A DNA stretch of 64,000 nucleotides from Leptidea sinapis (taxonomy: Eukaryota; Arthropoda; Insecta; Lepidoptera; Pieridae), in contig NC_066273.1 of assembly GCF_905404315.1 (NCBI RefSeq), positions 8,866,001 through 8,930,000 on the forward strand, written 5' to 3'. The position numbers were made by a program, and so were the translations under genes. The notes beneath the pieces are model-generated. The model saw nothing but the letters and a program-made list of their open reading frames with translations, was not told the DNA's origin and did not search any database. Below, one piece after another: positions 11,040 to 21,267 of this stretch (position 1 is its first letter; each line of letters begins with the position of its first letter).

Positions 11040-11520
11040 TCCAAATCACAAATCACTAACAATCGCGAAAGTCAGCTGTGACTCATGACCGCAGCCCGGT
11101 ATCCGTCTTTCACAACTGCACTTTAAATCCACATCTTAACTGTGCACAGATATCCGCGAAGGCTCGATTTCGGATCAGACGCGAATCATAATATAGTCAC
11201 AAAGCCGGTTTAGACTTTTAAATCCGCGCGATTCTACTAAATTATCACGGTAAGAAATACAATGTTTTCGAGTTTGCGAAACCGATTACGCAGTTTATAT
11301 GTTACGTTTAAGTAGAACACGTTATCGTGCTGTGTGCGAGTTAGCAAGTCTCGAGCGCGAGACGTGCGTCCCACAGTTCGCAATATTAACGACTAGAGGT
11401 AGAGGTGGAACGCCGCGCGATCACTCGATCAGTGAACGAAACAATATAATATGAAACATCGCGACGGCGGCGACCGGCGACCGCGACAGCCTCGGAAAAT
11501 CAAATTACTTATCGAGTCTT
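11040..11520 (-). promoter_or_regulatory. GC-rich 5' region of gene A
   Basis: The sequence just upstream of the exon is clearly richer in CG than its surroundings (for example GCGACGGCGGCGACCGGCGA at 11460-11479). It has no long frame, as expected for a 5' UTR or promoter. No TATA box or start site could be fixed. Confidence 0.4.
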
Positions 11521-11737
11521 AAGCGGCATGACAGTTTGTTTATACTTAATACTAGTCTGTCTTTCACAATAGACGAGTCGCGCTCCCACGAGATTTTTGA
11601 CATTGATTTAATCTCTCAATATACTTAACGGAATTATTGACTTACTGCTATTTCTGAATGGACATGATATATAGGTTATAGGTTATAACGGGCTACTATC
11701 CACAATTCGACGATTACAGCGCGCCTATTTTGCGTGG

Positions 11738-12230
11738 TAAGGTGGGCGGCTAATTCTGCCAGCCCAGCTCCTCAAGGTAGTGTATCAAACCTCTGATGTC
11801 ACCCATGACCTCGGAGAGAGTCCTCGGTGATCCCAGGTGCTTGGCCCGGTATCTGGCCACACTGCTACACTCTAGAATGATGTGTGCGGCTGTTTCTTCT
11901 GCTTCCTTGCAGACTCTGCACAGTGGACTGTCGGTGACACCTATATTAAACAGATGCTTGTTAAAAGGGCCGTGACCCGTTAGTACATGACTTTTACGTA
12001 ACCTAGGTCGTGGAAATTTTATTAACTTGCGAGAGAGATTGGAGTCTATTTGAGGTAGAGTTTATTTTGCTTGTCTACACCCACTCACTTCCATCCTGTA
12101 CTTATTATGTAGTTCCTTGGTGTGTTGACGTATGATAGTTGGTTTTGGTCCTTTTGCTGTCAACGCTGAGCCCCTCCTGGCCAATTCATCAGCGGCATCG
12201 TTCCCTCGTAAGTTACGTTACGTAGTTAAG
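11738..12230 (-). mobile_element. LINE RNase H / C-terminal remnant
   Basis: The minus strand reads as CRVCKEAEE ... HIILECSSVARYRAKHLGSPRTLSEVMGDI-type sequence, the Cys/His tail after the RNase H domain of Jockey/I-like LINEs, with frameshifts. Its 3' end matches the arrangement of the longer remnant at 59285-60620 (both contain CCAGCCCAGCTCCT). Confidence 0.6.
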
Positions 12231-12830
12231 AATGGACATGATACTTAGGTACTCAGACATATTGTTTTAGCTTCATCGTATCATATTCAAGGTACTCAGT
12301 TGTAATAATGCTCGCATATCATAATAGAGCCGCGTTGTACTTACAAGTACTACACCATACCTACCTACATAACTCCTGTCTTAAGGTGTGGATATGTGAC
12401 ACCTCATACTCTACATAACGTGATAACTCAATATACAAACATTATTTGTTACAACAACATTAGTTATATCGTTAACACCTTGACTTATTCTAGTTAACTT
12501 AATATAGAAGTATTAAAGTAAGCAAAGTAATTACTTCACTGTACTAAGGCCAATCCATACTCTTTAAGGTTCATAAAAAAAATCAAGATGGCGGATTCCA
12601 AGATGCCGTGCAAATTAAATAATATTTAATTTACAAAAGTATAAAGTAAAGTAAATATTGTACGGCGGTACAGAACCCTTGGTGTTCGACTGCGGCTCGT
12701 ACTAATTAACTGTTTTAATATCTGTGAGAAACAGTTCAGCGTGGGGCTCATGCCATCGTTGATGATATCCTCCACCAAATACAACATCTTAGTGCGCGGC
12801 GATCTGGATTTAATTTAACTCTTACTGGTT
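12231..12830. repeat. Spacer with a shared repeat piece
   Basis: About 12540-12720 contains TATTGTACGGCGGTACAGAA, related to 27760-27800 (TATTGTACGATGGTACGAAA), so part of this stretch is a dispersed repeat. A ~35-codon open run on the minus strand at 12720-12830 has no splice context. Confidence 0.35.
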
Positions 12831-13126
12831 GACTTTCGCCTGGTGGTCAGTGATACGCCCATTTCTATGCAGGGCCACTCAAGATACTAGAAAACCCTAA
12901 ACCCCCTTAATAAATTCCCTTAGCCTAAACTGAAACACAAAATTTTTGCCCGCTAAGAAAAAGGCACCGCTGTTGTATCTATCCAGCGCGACCAATACAA
13001 AGAAGCCTCCCTGATCAGCAATATCATCAGCAATGACATCAAAAACATAACTTGTAAAAAAGTCTCGCAACTCATTTCTTCTACAGTATAAACTTCTGAC
13101 ATCCAATCAATTTATATAGTACCAAT

Positions 13127-13195
13127 TTAACCAGATCGTCGGTCCATCTTGTGGGGAGCCTACCAACACTGCGACTTCCGGTACGTGGTCGCCAT
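13127..13195 (-). mobile_element. Short LINE fragment (family L2)
   Basis: Matches the CCAGATCGTCGGTCCATCTT ... CTTCCGGTAC part of the copies at 285-765 and 27258-27580. Confidence 0.6.
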
Positions 13196-13570
13196 AGTAA
13201 AAAACGTACGAGGACTTTACTTTACAACACATAATCCAAAATAAAAACTTTTCAACAAACTCTATCCATATTGAATTAATTGTCTACAAATTTGAAGTGT
13301 TCTGTCAAAATAAAAATCAGTCATGACTTTAATTACACAAATAAATAACATGAATTGTTTTCATCAATAATTCTATATAACATATACATTTGTAAATACT
13401 TATTGAATACATATTGAAAAAAGAATCCATTATGCAGTAAGTATTGTTAACTAAACAGTTCAAGAACTCTTGCAAGGTTCTTTGTGTACGATTTACCTCT
13501 AACAGCGACTCAAGAAATTTAAAATGCATAAATATTAACGTGCCTTGTGATACTATAATTATTATATTTC

Positions 13571-14402
13571 ACCAGTGGAAGGCTCCTTTGCACAGGATGC
13601 CAACTAGAATATTGGTACCACAACGACGGCTATTTCTGCCGTGAAGCAGTAATGTGTAAGCATTAGGTACTGTATTTCGGTCTTAAGGGCGCCGTAGCTA
13701 GTGATATTACTGGGCAAATGAGACTTATCATTTTACGTCTCAAAGAGATGAGCGCAATTGTGGTGCCGCTAAGAATTTTTGGATTTTTCAAGAATTCTGA
13801 GCGGCACTGCATTGTAATGGGCAGGGCAGGCGAACACTATTTTTTTTTAAATTAACTTTAATGTTTATTCCGTTTTCCTATAATGTTTAATCTTTATTCT
13901 GTTTCTATCATAGTTGCGTGACTGTTCCTGTGCTCTGTGTTTTATTTACGAGTTTTACCCGTTTAGAGGTTGTAATTTTTTTTTCGTTAATTTCTTGAAA
14001 GCTGTGCATTACCTTGTAATAAGATTAGTAGCTCTATAATCGTGGACCAAAGCTCTAACAACTATAATTTATAAAATTGGTTAGGTTATGTTAGAACAGT
14101 TAAAACAACGCACGAGCCAGAGTGCCAGAAACGTATTCTAGGCGTTACCCTTACTTTCCTCCCCATAAAAATGTCCCAACCCTTAAAAATGTCATAATTT
14201 GAGGTTAGGTTATAATGCTTTTTTTCTCTGGAAGGTGCATTACGTTGTAATTAGATTGGTAGCATTATAATCGTGGACTAAAGCTCTATCAATTACAATA
14301 TTTTTTAACTCATAATTCGTGCTACGGGATACTAAGTTTTAACCCAGGGCGCACCATATCAGGAAACGTCCTGCACGTCTCGTCCCTTACTGCCATAAAA
14401 AA
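13571..14402 (+). repeat. S1 repeat split by a later insertion
   Basis: The body of S1 runs 13571-13827 and its tail (ACGTCCTGCACGTCTCGTCC) is found at 14366-14402. The two parts are separated by a 517-bp insert at 13828-14344, with the hexamer CAGGGC at both junctions (13822-13827 and 14345-14350). Confidence 0.65.
13828..14344. mobile_element. 517-bp insertion inside S1, with an internal direct duplication
   Basis: Flanked by 6-bp CAGGGC duplications. Inside, about 78 bases at 13998-14075 recur at 14229-14307 (both hold TATAATCGTGGACYAAAGCT), about 231 bp apart. No coding. Confidence 0.5.
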
Positions 14403-14741
14403 AAAATATATTATGTAGGAACTTACCGTGGACAAATTGTGTCTAAGAAAATACAGCAGTTAATGTTGTGTCTAAGCTTGGTGTACTTTAGTAAATTGAT
14501 TAACTGTCACTAGCTGATAGCGAAGCCATGTCTTAAAGTAATGGGGCTAGTGTTAGGTATGAAAATAATTAGAAAGTGTGTACAAAATCCGAATTAATGA
14601 TCATGATAATAACAAAAAAACTAAAAGGATAAATCATAATTTTTCAAAAATAAATCTTGAGATATTTTTTATCTCAATTGGCTACAACCGATTCGCAAAC
14701 AGCGCTGAAACTCTCCCAATAATGAAACTTACCTTATCTTA

Positions 14742-14956
14742 GATAATTTCTGCGTCTAGATAGAGTCTCTTGCTGTTAGACAACCGATAAAAACAGTCCA
14801 GGAATATAAGTTTACTGTGAGTGACAAGCTACGTCTTACACTCGCAATTTGTATGACAGTTTGTGTTAGTGTGCGTGAATAAGTAGAGGTTAGTTCTAAA
14901 CACAATGTTTTCGACATTTTCACAGTTGTCATAGTCTATCTAGACGTATAAATGAT
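14742..14956. mobile_element. MITE-1 copy 1
   Basis: A 215-bp element whose ends are inverted copies (TGCGTCTAGATAGA at the left, TCTATCTAGACGTATAAATG at the right). The body contains GTGACAAGCTACGTCTTACA. Two further copies are at 26253-26473 and 48411-48608. Confidence 0.75.
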
Positions 14957-15207
14957 ATAAGCTATTAATATTAAGAATATTTGTGACTGCTAAAGACAAT
15001 CATAATAGTCTCATCGGTCACGTATTTTACAGTTAAGCCACTTACATTTGCGTGGAGTCTGCTTTGAATAACACTTAAATTTATTTAGAGATAGCATCTA
15101 AAGACTTTATCATAAAGTAAATTAATTTGAAAAAAAGAAATAGATCCTACTAAAATGAATAACCAGCTATGGCTTCGTTATTGAAAATAATGCAGACGAA
15201 GGATAGT

Positions 15208-15238
15208 CATCCTGTGCAAAGGATGCGCCTCCCACTGA
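15208..15238 (-). repeat. S1 head fragment, inverted
   Basis: CATCCTGTGCAAAGGATGCG ... CTCCCACTG is the start of S1 in reverse, 40 bp from the full forward copy. Confidence 0.5.
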
Positions 15239-15278
15239 ATTTATTACAGTAGTAGTGAATTTTTTGTATATAGCTATA

Positions 15279-15595
15279 CCAGTGGGAGGCTCCTTTGCAC
15301 CGGATGCCGGCTAGATTATGGGTACCACAACGGCGCCTATTTCTGTCGTGAAGTCGTCGTTAAGGAGTAGTGTGTAAGCATTACTGTGTTTCGGTCTGAG
15401 GGGCGCCGTAGCTAGTGAAATTATTGGGAAATTAGACTAATCTTATGTCTCAAGGTGACGAGCGCAGTTGTAGTGACGCTCAGAATTTTTGGGTTTTTCA
15501 ATCATCTTGAGCGGCACTGCATTGTAACTGGCAGGTCGTATAAATTTCCATCAGCTGAACGTCCTGCTCGTCTCGTCCCTTATTTTCATAAAAGA
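15279..15595 (+). repeat. S1 repeat, near full length
   Basis: Runs from CCAGTGGGAGGCTCCTTTGC to CGTCTCGTCCCTTATTTTCA plus an A-rich tail. This is the most complete forward copy in the window. Confidence 0.75.
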
Positions 15596-15747
15596 AAAGA
15601 AAAAGCTAATAAATTAGTTATCTATCTTTTTTTTATTGTTTTCCTCATTAGTTTAATTTACATCATTTCTCCCTGTTATTCATCTCCCTTTATTACTGTA
15701 TTGGTTATATCGAGATGCAGACTTAAAATATTGCTAGTTATGTTCAA

Positions 15748-16085
15748 GGATTAATACATAACAAAATTTGAAAACAAAATTTTATGAATGATGCGTGACT
15801 CGAACCCACGACCTCTCGCGTTCCGCGCGAGTGTTCTACCAACTGAGCTAACTGTTCGAGTGACGTATCGTCACAAAATCTTGTATGCTTTGTTCAACTC
15901 TCAGGTTGTGGCTTCATCTACAGGATCTACTTTACAGTTGATAACCTGCTCAACCCCAATATTTCCATTTCCATTCTCTTGTAAATCTAAGCAATATGTT
16001 ATGTTTTTAATGTGATAACCCTCACTTCTAGGATTACCGCATCGTTCATAAAATTCTGTTGTCAAATTTTATTTGTGTATTAATC
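15748..16085. mobile_element. Long-TIR element carrying a tRNA-like sequence
   Basis: About 48 bp at 15748-15796 and 16037-16085 are inverted copies with few mismatches (AATTTTATGAATGATGCG against CGCATCGTTCATAAAATT). Inside, on the minus strand at 15790-15862, is a tRNA-like segment. The element lies 88 bp upstream of gene B exon B1. Confidence 0.65.
15790..15862 (-). pseudogene. tRNA-like sequence without acceptor stem
   Basis: The minus strand shows an A box TAGCTCAGTTGG, an anticodon arm CTCGC-GCGGAAC-GCGAG (anticodon would read GGA) and a T arm CGTGG-GTTCGAG-TCACG. The sequences that should form the acceptor stem do not pair, and position 33 is C rather than U, so a working tRNA is unlikely. 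Confidence 0.6.
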
Positions 16086-16173
16086 TTAGCAGTGAGGTTT
16101 ACACTTTAAAAACATAAATTGTGTGGTTATGTTCTCCCTGTTGATTATAACAATGTCACAACAATATTTTCAG

Positions 16174-16248
16174 ATCACCAAGTTGGAGAAGCGATAGTGA
16201 TTGGAAAACTAGATACAAGAAACTGTACAGCTCAAGAGGCTTGTGCCG
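16174..16248 (+). CDS. Gene B exon B1
   Basis: 75 nt between TATTTTCAG and a strong donor (CCG then GTAAGC). It begins with the third base of a codon and ends with two bases of the next, so it can be skipped without a frame change. Reads SPSWRSDSDW ... KLYSSRGLC, a basic, Trp/Tyr-containing segment. A preceding exon ending in the same phase is required but was not found, so the gene start is unknown. Confidence 0.55.
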
Positions 16249-16559
16249 GTAAGCGGTTATTTAGTTTCCTTTATTTACTAGATTATCATTGAATTTTCTT
16301 AAAAATCTTCGTATACAAGTCATTAGTTATTATGATCAACTGCCATCATAGATGTTAAACATATTTTGCGGACGTGTTCTTCAAAAAGTTGATATTTTGA
16401 CGGGAGAATTTTTGATTGAAAATTGTTGTTTTTTTTTTCGATGTTTGAGTCAAGATAAGCTGAAAAAAAAATATTTTAAATCAAAAGAACTTCGGTATAT
16501 TTGAGATTTTAAAAGGTAACTTTTCACAAAATTTCATGGAACAAAAATTGTTTTTTTTT

Positions 16560-16855
16560 GAGGTTATGTGAAAAAAGTGTAAAACGAAAGTTGTAGATAT
16601 ATTTACAACCTACAACCTGCTATTTAACTTTTTCAATAGGGCTTGCAGTTTTATCGGAAATCAAGATAAACCGTTTTTTTACCCTTAAACACCCCTCCTT
16701 TTCCACTTAACCGACCTCAGATCGCCCATTATTTATTTTACCCTTCATTTTTGTTATAATCTCTTCCTTTTCCAATAGGTTTCATCCTACTATTTTTTTG
16801 TTTCCACTTTTTATCATTTTCAAACTTCAGCACTGGTCTTTACTAAGTGCGGCTA
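16560..16855 (-). mobile_element. Fold-back element copy (family F1), reverse orientation
   Basis: Its interior (CCGACCTCAGATCGCCC preceded by AAGATAAACCG) is the reverse complement of 35465-35580, while its right end (CCTTCATTTTTGTTATAATC ... CACTTTTTATCATTTTCAAA) runs in the same direction as at 35590-35690. That is expected of one element with inverted ends inserted in both orientations. Confidence 0.5.
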
Positions 16856-17128
16856 CAAGATAGAGTTCCATATTTAAATGTACAAATGAAATACTAGCAG
16901 ACCCGACAATAGTTGTTCTGTTCATAATAAAAAAAAAACTCTTGCGGGTGGAATTTCGTAAAATCTGACCTTCTTAGCTGACCTCTGCTCGGCGAAAGGA
17001 ATATTCCTACCAAATTTCAAGTCTCTACGCCTTATGGCCAGAGATATCGTGATATACATATGGCATAGGTGGAAATATCTGCACTATCTTATATATTAAT
17101 ATATTTATATTTATTATTATCATATTAC

Positions 17129-17535
17129 TCCACAGCTGAATATCTAAGTGATCGGACAGCCTGGGACTAGATTATGATTATTTTATAGCGATAGAAATGA
17201 CTGTACAATATTGTATATTTTTATTGAAAAGAGCACAAAAAAAAAGAATGCTGGGAGAGTTTCTTGCGCCGCTTCTTCTCTCTCAGAGCGTCATTTGTTT
17301 CCGAAGTGGTAGTAGTGTCTAGTATATTAGAAATGACATCAAAAAGAATTCTATAGGAATCAATTTTGAGAAGAATGCCTTTTATGGATTTAAAAAGACT
17401 GTTTTGTGAGCTGAGTTTCTTGCGCCTATTCTTCTCAGGTGTGAGGCCGACTATTTTGAATGGGTGGTACTTTTTGACGTTTAATAAGTTATTTTGAATC
17501 CTATTTTGAATAAAAATATTTGAATTTGATAACAT
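17129..17535 (+). mobile_element. LINE 3' UTR and tail
   Basis: Starts CTCCACAGCTGAATATCTAA and ends with the tail AATAAAAATATTTGAATTTG also seen in family L1. The first ~215 bp are found inverted at 56515-56740. Confidence 0.6.
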
Positions 17536-17864
17536 TGCGTTAAATTAACATTATTTGTATCCTAGCGGTCGTTTACTTTTATTATATATACTTCTTAATC
17601 AGTATTTTATTTTTGTCAAAACTGTATTTGAATACATGATCCAGGTCATATTCACCAGCTAAGTCAGTCAGTATGTGACAGATATACTTGTTTGGTTTCA
17701 TAAGTCGCGGCCAAGCACCTACTTAGTTGATACCTGTTTTATTCGCGTCAATCTAGCTTGTAATGTAATAGTCAAGGCTCATTAGAACACAAGCTCAACT
17801 AAATTGCTTGGCAGCTTTCGTTTAATGATTCACATCGAGTGATTCATTACTACATATTATAAAA

Positions 17865-18181
17865 CAAAGTCCTCCGCCTCCGTCTGTCTGTCACTCAAAA
17901 AGTGCTACACCGATTTTCATGCCGTTTTCACCAATGGATAGCGTGGTTCTCGAGGAAGGTTTTAGTTTATATTTTGTTTATGTATATATTTTTGTATTCA
18001 TTAACGGTATCTGTTGGAGTTTTCGATGAAAACGCCGTCTAAACTCTTTGAGATATAACAAAATAATGTATGCTAGAACTGTGTATTTTATATATTTCTA
18101 TCGCATATGTCTATCTATTAAGAATAACATACTATATCCATTTTTTTTCTACTAACAGAACAGCGTCTGTCGGGTCAGCTA
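17865..18181 (+). repeat. Dispersed repeat (family R1)
   Basis: Runs from about TACATATTATAAAACAAAGT to a terminal CGTCTGTCGGGTCAGCTAG. The terminus is shared with 4620-4674 and, in diverged form, with 24383-24716 and 56765-57010. Confidence 0.5.
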
Positions 18182-18639
18182 GTACCTGCCTAATAAAAAC
18201 TACTAACAATATTTAACATCATTTGTTTTTTTTTAAACTTCTGTGTTGTTTGTTCGTTTGTTTATGTTGGTTCCACTCTCCCGCGTTAGTATGGGCTGTA
18301 TACCGAGATTTATCAATGATGCAGAGATCGGGCGTGGGTTAATAGCGTTAGAGACGTAATCTCCAGAGGCCCGGCTCGAGCCCCGGATTGTCTATACTTC
18401 CTAATAACGAATTGTGAACACTCACTTCAGCTCATAACATTAACGATCATTAACCTATAAACTTATATTTCGATCACCCAGTGTAGACTCGAGTGCCGTC
18501 GAATGATGCTTTCAGCATTTTACGATTACGAGCGATTTATTAGTGAACGGTGGTTCGTTGCCCTGTTGTAATTTATATACATCTACCTAGTCTTGCCGTA
18601 AATACTGAAACAAAGAAAAAAAAATCTTTTACAAATAAC

Positions 18640-19990
18640 AATTAATTACTTTTCCAGTGTGTTAGTTTGTGTGAACAATTTCAAATATAAAAAGCTTATT
18701 CGAAGTGGTCTCCGTTGGCTGCAATAGAGACTACGCGCACTTATTCAGCTCTTTTCAGCTTTTGTCCATAGAAAACAACAATTTTGTATGGAGACGTGTA
18801 CGCGTCGATTCAGCTTTCCGCGACCATTCTGCTTTCGCGGCATACCAGCATAAAGTGAATGTGTTTTTATTATGCGAATGCATATGAATAGAGAGCATTC
18901 GGCCGCGTACAGCGCTGTTCGCTGTCGAACGCGGCGGAACAGCTCTTTACAGGGATGGTTCGCGACTCCTTGTCGACAAGTTGCGACCTGTATTGTTCCT
19001 GCATTGATTTGACGTAACCATTATGCACGCAAAGATTAAAGAGTGCAGACGTGATTTAAAGTTATTATTCTCATTCTTACGACGCCGTACGCGGCTGATA
19101 GAAGCAGAGCTGTATAAGTGTGACCAAAATCGTTAAATCGTTCAGCGAAACGCGAATGGAGCTGAATAAGTGCGCGTAGTCCTATAGAGTCCTTTAAACC
19201 ATATACGACTGCATAGACCGAGCTTTATGACCTCCGGCGTCGAGTCTTGATGGAAGGAGCATTCTTGGTTATTGAACATGGTGTTGTTCAGGGGCTTAAC
19301 TACCTTCTGAAGAATGGTCTTGATACCTTTTTCACAAAAGTATGGCTCAGTCACTCCTTCATAGCTAATACCCTAATAAACCATAACTGAAGTCGGACCT
19401 CTCTTTAGTATACCGCTTCAGTAGTTGTTTCGATATTAGCACCCTATTCTTTAATTAAATTATCAGTTAAGAGATGTCCAGTACGTCTCATAAAGGCTGC
19501 AAGTCCTAAGTCATCTTTTAAAATACGTGACATGGTTCTAGGTGCTATCTTCATCTACCGAGATAAAATCTTTTGATTTCGGACAGGATTTCTTCGAATT
19601 CTTTCACTTACTGCTTTGACCGCCTTTTTCGTACGAACATTACGTGGACGGCCAGATCTTTTTCTGTCACAAACAGAGGAGGTCTCATCATATCTATTAA
19701 TAGCCCGGTACACAAACATTTTACTAATACCAAGTGTATGGAGAGTTTTAAAAATTGCTTTTGGCTCCATATGTACTTTGTGTGATGAAATCACAGCGAT
19801 TCGGTTCTCTTTATCACCCCAATCCATTTTAATATCGCAAAATATTGTACAACATATTGGCGCCAAAATGAGAAAAATCAATGAACAATCATATAAAAAT
19901 GACAGATTCCAAATTTAAATGTAATATTTTGTTTATTTTTAATTTCAACAGTATTTATGGCCACTAAGTATATTGTTCCTATGTAGTACC
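18640..19990 (-). pseudogene. mariner transposase remnant with deletions and a nested MITE
   Basis: A DNA transposase of the mariner group, inactive. From about 19827 leftwards the minus strand reads MDWGDKENRI ... AIFKTLHTLGIS ... FVYRAINRYDET ... RSGRPRN ... RRNPVRNQKILSR, the helix-turn-helix N-terminus. Downstream come RTGHLLTDNL and VTEPYFCEKGIK ... VVKPLNNTMFNNQE ... FHQDS, then GLYRTIAANGDHF beyond the MITE. Segments of the catalytic domain between these blocks are missing, and stops and frameshifts are present. The gene is split by the MITE at 18730-19180. Confidence 0.75.
18730..19180. mobile_element. hAT-like MITE inside the mariner remnant
   Basis: The left end (18729-18751, beginning GACTACGCGCACTTATTCAG) has a perfect 23-bp inverted copy at 19159-19181. 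Flanking octamers CAATAGAG (18722-18729) and CTATAGAG (19182-19189) look like an 8-bp target duplication with one change. Confidence 0.7.
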
Positions 19991-20494
19991 AGAAGTAATG
20001 ATAGACAGCCAACCTAACCAATTGTTTAAAGTCATATTTTAATTTGACCATTTTGAAATTTAAAGTAAAAAGTATAAAGAGCGTTTTACCGTGGGCTGGG
20101 GTTTTTCCAAGTTTTGAATAGTATGTTCATTCCCAGGCTAAGTAAAATAACTACCATCACATAACATTACGTTACAGAGTAACAGACAGACTTACGTGTC
20201 AATGAGTAATCACAAATCGTTGGTAATATAAACCTTAAGCGTATGAAACGCCTATTTACCAATTTTAAATCAACAACCTAAAAACACGAAACAATACAAA
20301 GTCATATAATGTTGAATACTAACTTCAAGTAGGTTTTACCACTTTACTGATCTGGAAGCCTGCTAACATAAAGCTAATACAAAATCATCTACATATTATA
20401 ATTATGACTTGATGACCGACACACTGTTACTGATGTGGGCGAAGGTCTTCACCTAACTGTGATTGAAGATGACCGATATACAACTTTAACCCCT

Positions 20495-20997
20495 TCTAAT
20501 ATTATAAATTTGAATGTAAGTTTGTTTGTACGCTCTCACGCCTAAATCACCGAACCGATTTTGTTAATATAAATACATAGATAATATATATTTAGTACAG
20601 AGATAGACTAGAGTTTGAAAAATGACATAGGCTACCTTTTATTGCAAAAAATATATGGAGGGGTTGAAATAAGGGATGGTAGTTTGTATGGAAATTCGTC
20701 ATTATCGAAGATAAAACCATGAAACTTTGTATTTAGGCACTTGATAAGAAATAATTTATAAACAGTTGTTCGAGCATTTTTGAAACTTTGAAATACATGG
20801 GAATGAAATAGGAGATTAAAGTTCACCGGGAAATACTATTAAAGGGACTGTCCACAATGACAAGGAATATACGCTGTATCATAGAAGAGCGCCGAAGCAG
20901 ACCAAAGAGCAGTTTGTATGTGTGTTATATAAAAAGTATCCTAAAAAATAAAATAAAAATTGCGCATAGTAACTGTTAAGTCGCGGGTAAAAGCTAG
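20495..20997 (+). mobile_element. Helitron-like non-autonomous element
   Basis: Starts TCTAATATTATAAATTTGAA and ends TCGCGGGTAAAAGCTAG followed by T, the TC...CTAG structure of Helitron-type ends. It shares ACAGAGATAGACTAGAGTTT and GGGGTTGAAATA-like blocks with 28945-29624. Non-coding. It ends 90 bp before exon B2. Confidence 0.6.
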
Positions 20998-21087
20998 TTT
21001 TTAATAAAGTCCTAGGTTATAGCTTCATTAATTTAATTTTGTTGAAAATATCTATTTTATAGTTTCGATTTGGTGTGCTTTTTACAG

Positions 21088-21267
21088 AGCTAAAGATGTA
21101 CCGATGCGCATATCGTTTATGAGCAACGAACAGTCACCGTACGCGTCATTGCTGATGAAGTTACGAGCAAGCAGTCAAAGTTCCACGGAGTCAGATCTAT
21201 CCAGCCCGCCGTGTTTCATGTCGCTCATGTCATACAAAAGTGGATGTACATACCGCAGTATGTCTCG
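21088..21267 (+). CDS. Gene B exon B2
   Basis: 180 nt between GCTTTTTACAG and donor CTCG|GTAAGG. It starts with one codon base and ends with two, like B1, and joins B1 through a split Arg codon. Reads AKDVPMRISFMSNEQSPYAS ... QSSTESDLSSPPCF ... YRSMS: Ser/Met-rich, no membrane segment. It can join either B4 or B3, which accept the same phase. If B1 is not used, the Met at its sixth codon could start translation. Confidence 0.65.

Noticed and set aside
10757..11059. 100-residue plus-strand frame opposite gene A exon
   Set aside because: The minus-strand reading ends exactly at a strong donor and has a GC-rich 5' region; the plus-strand reading has no splice or promoter support.
15790..15862. 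Functional tRNA gene
   Set aside because: The acceptor stem does not pair and the base before the anticodon is not U.
19573..19918. Plus-strand frames
   Set aside because: Antisense to the mariner N-terminal coding.
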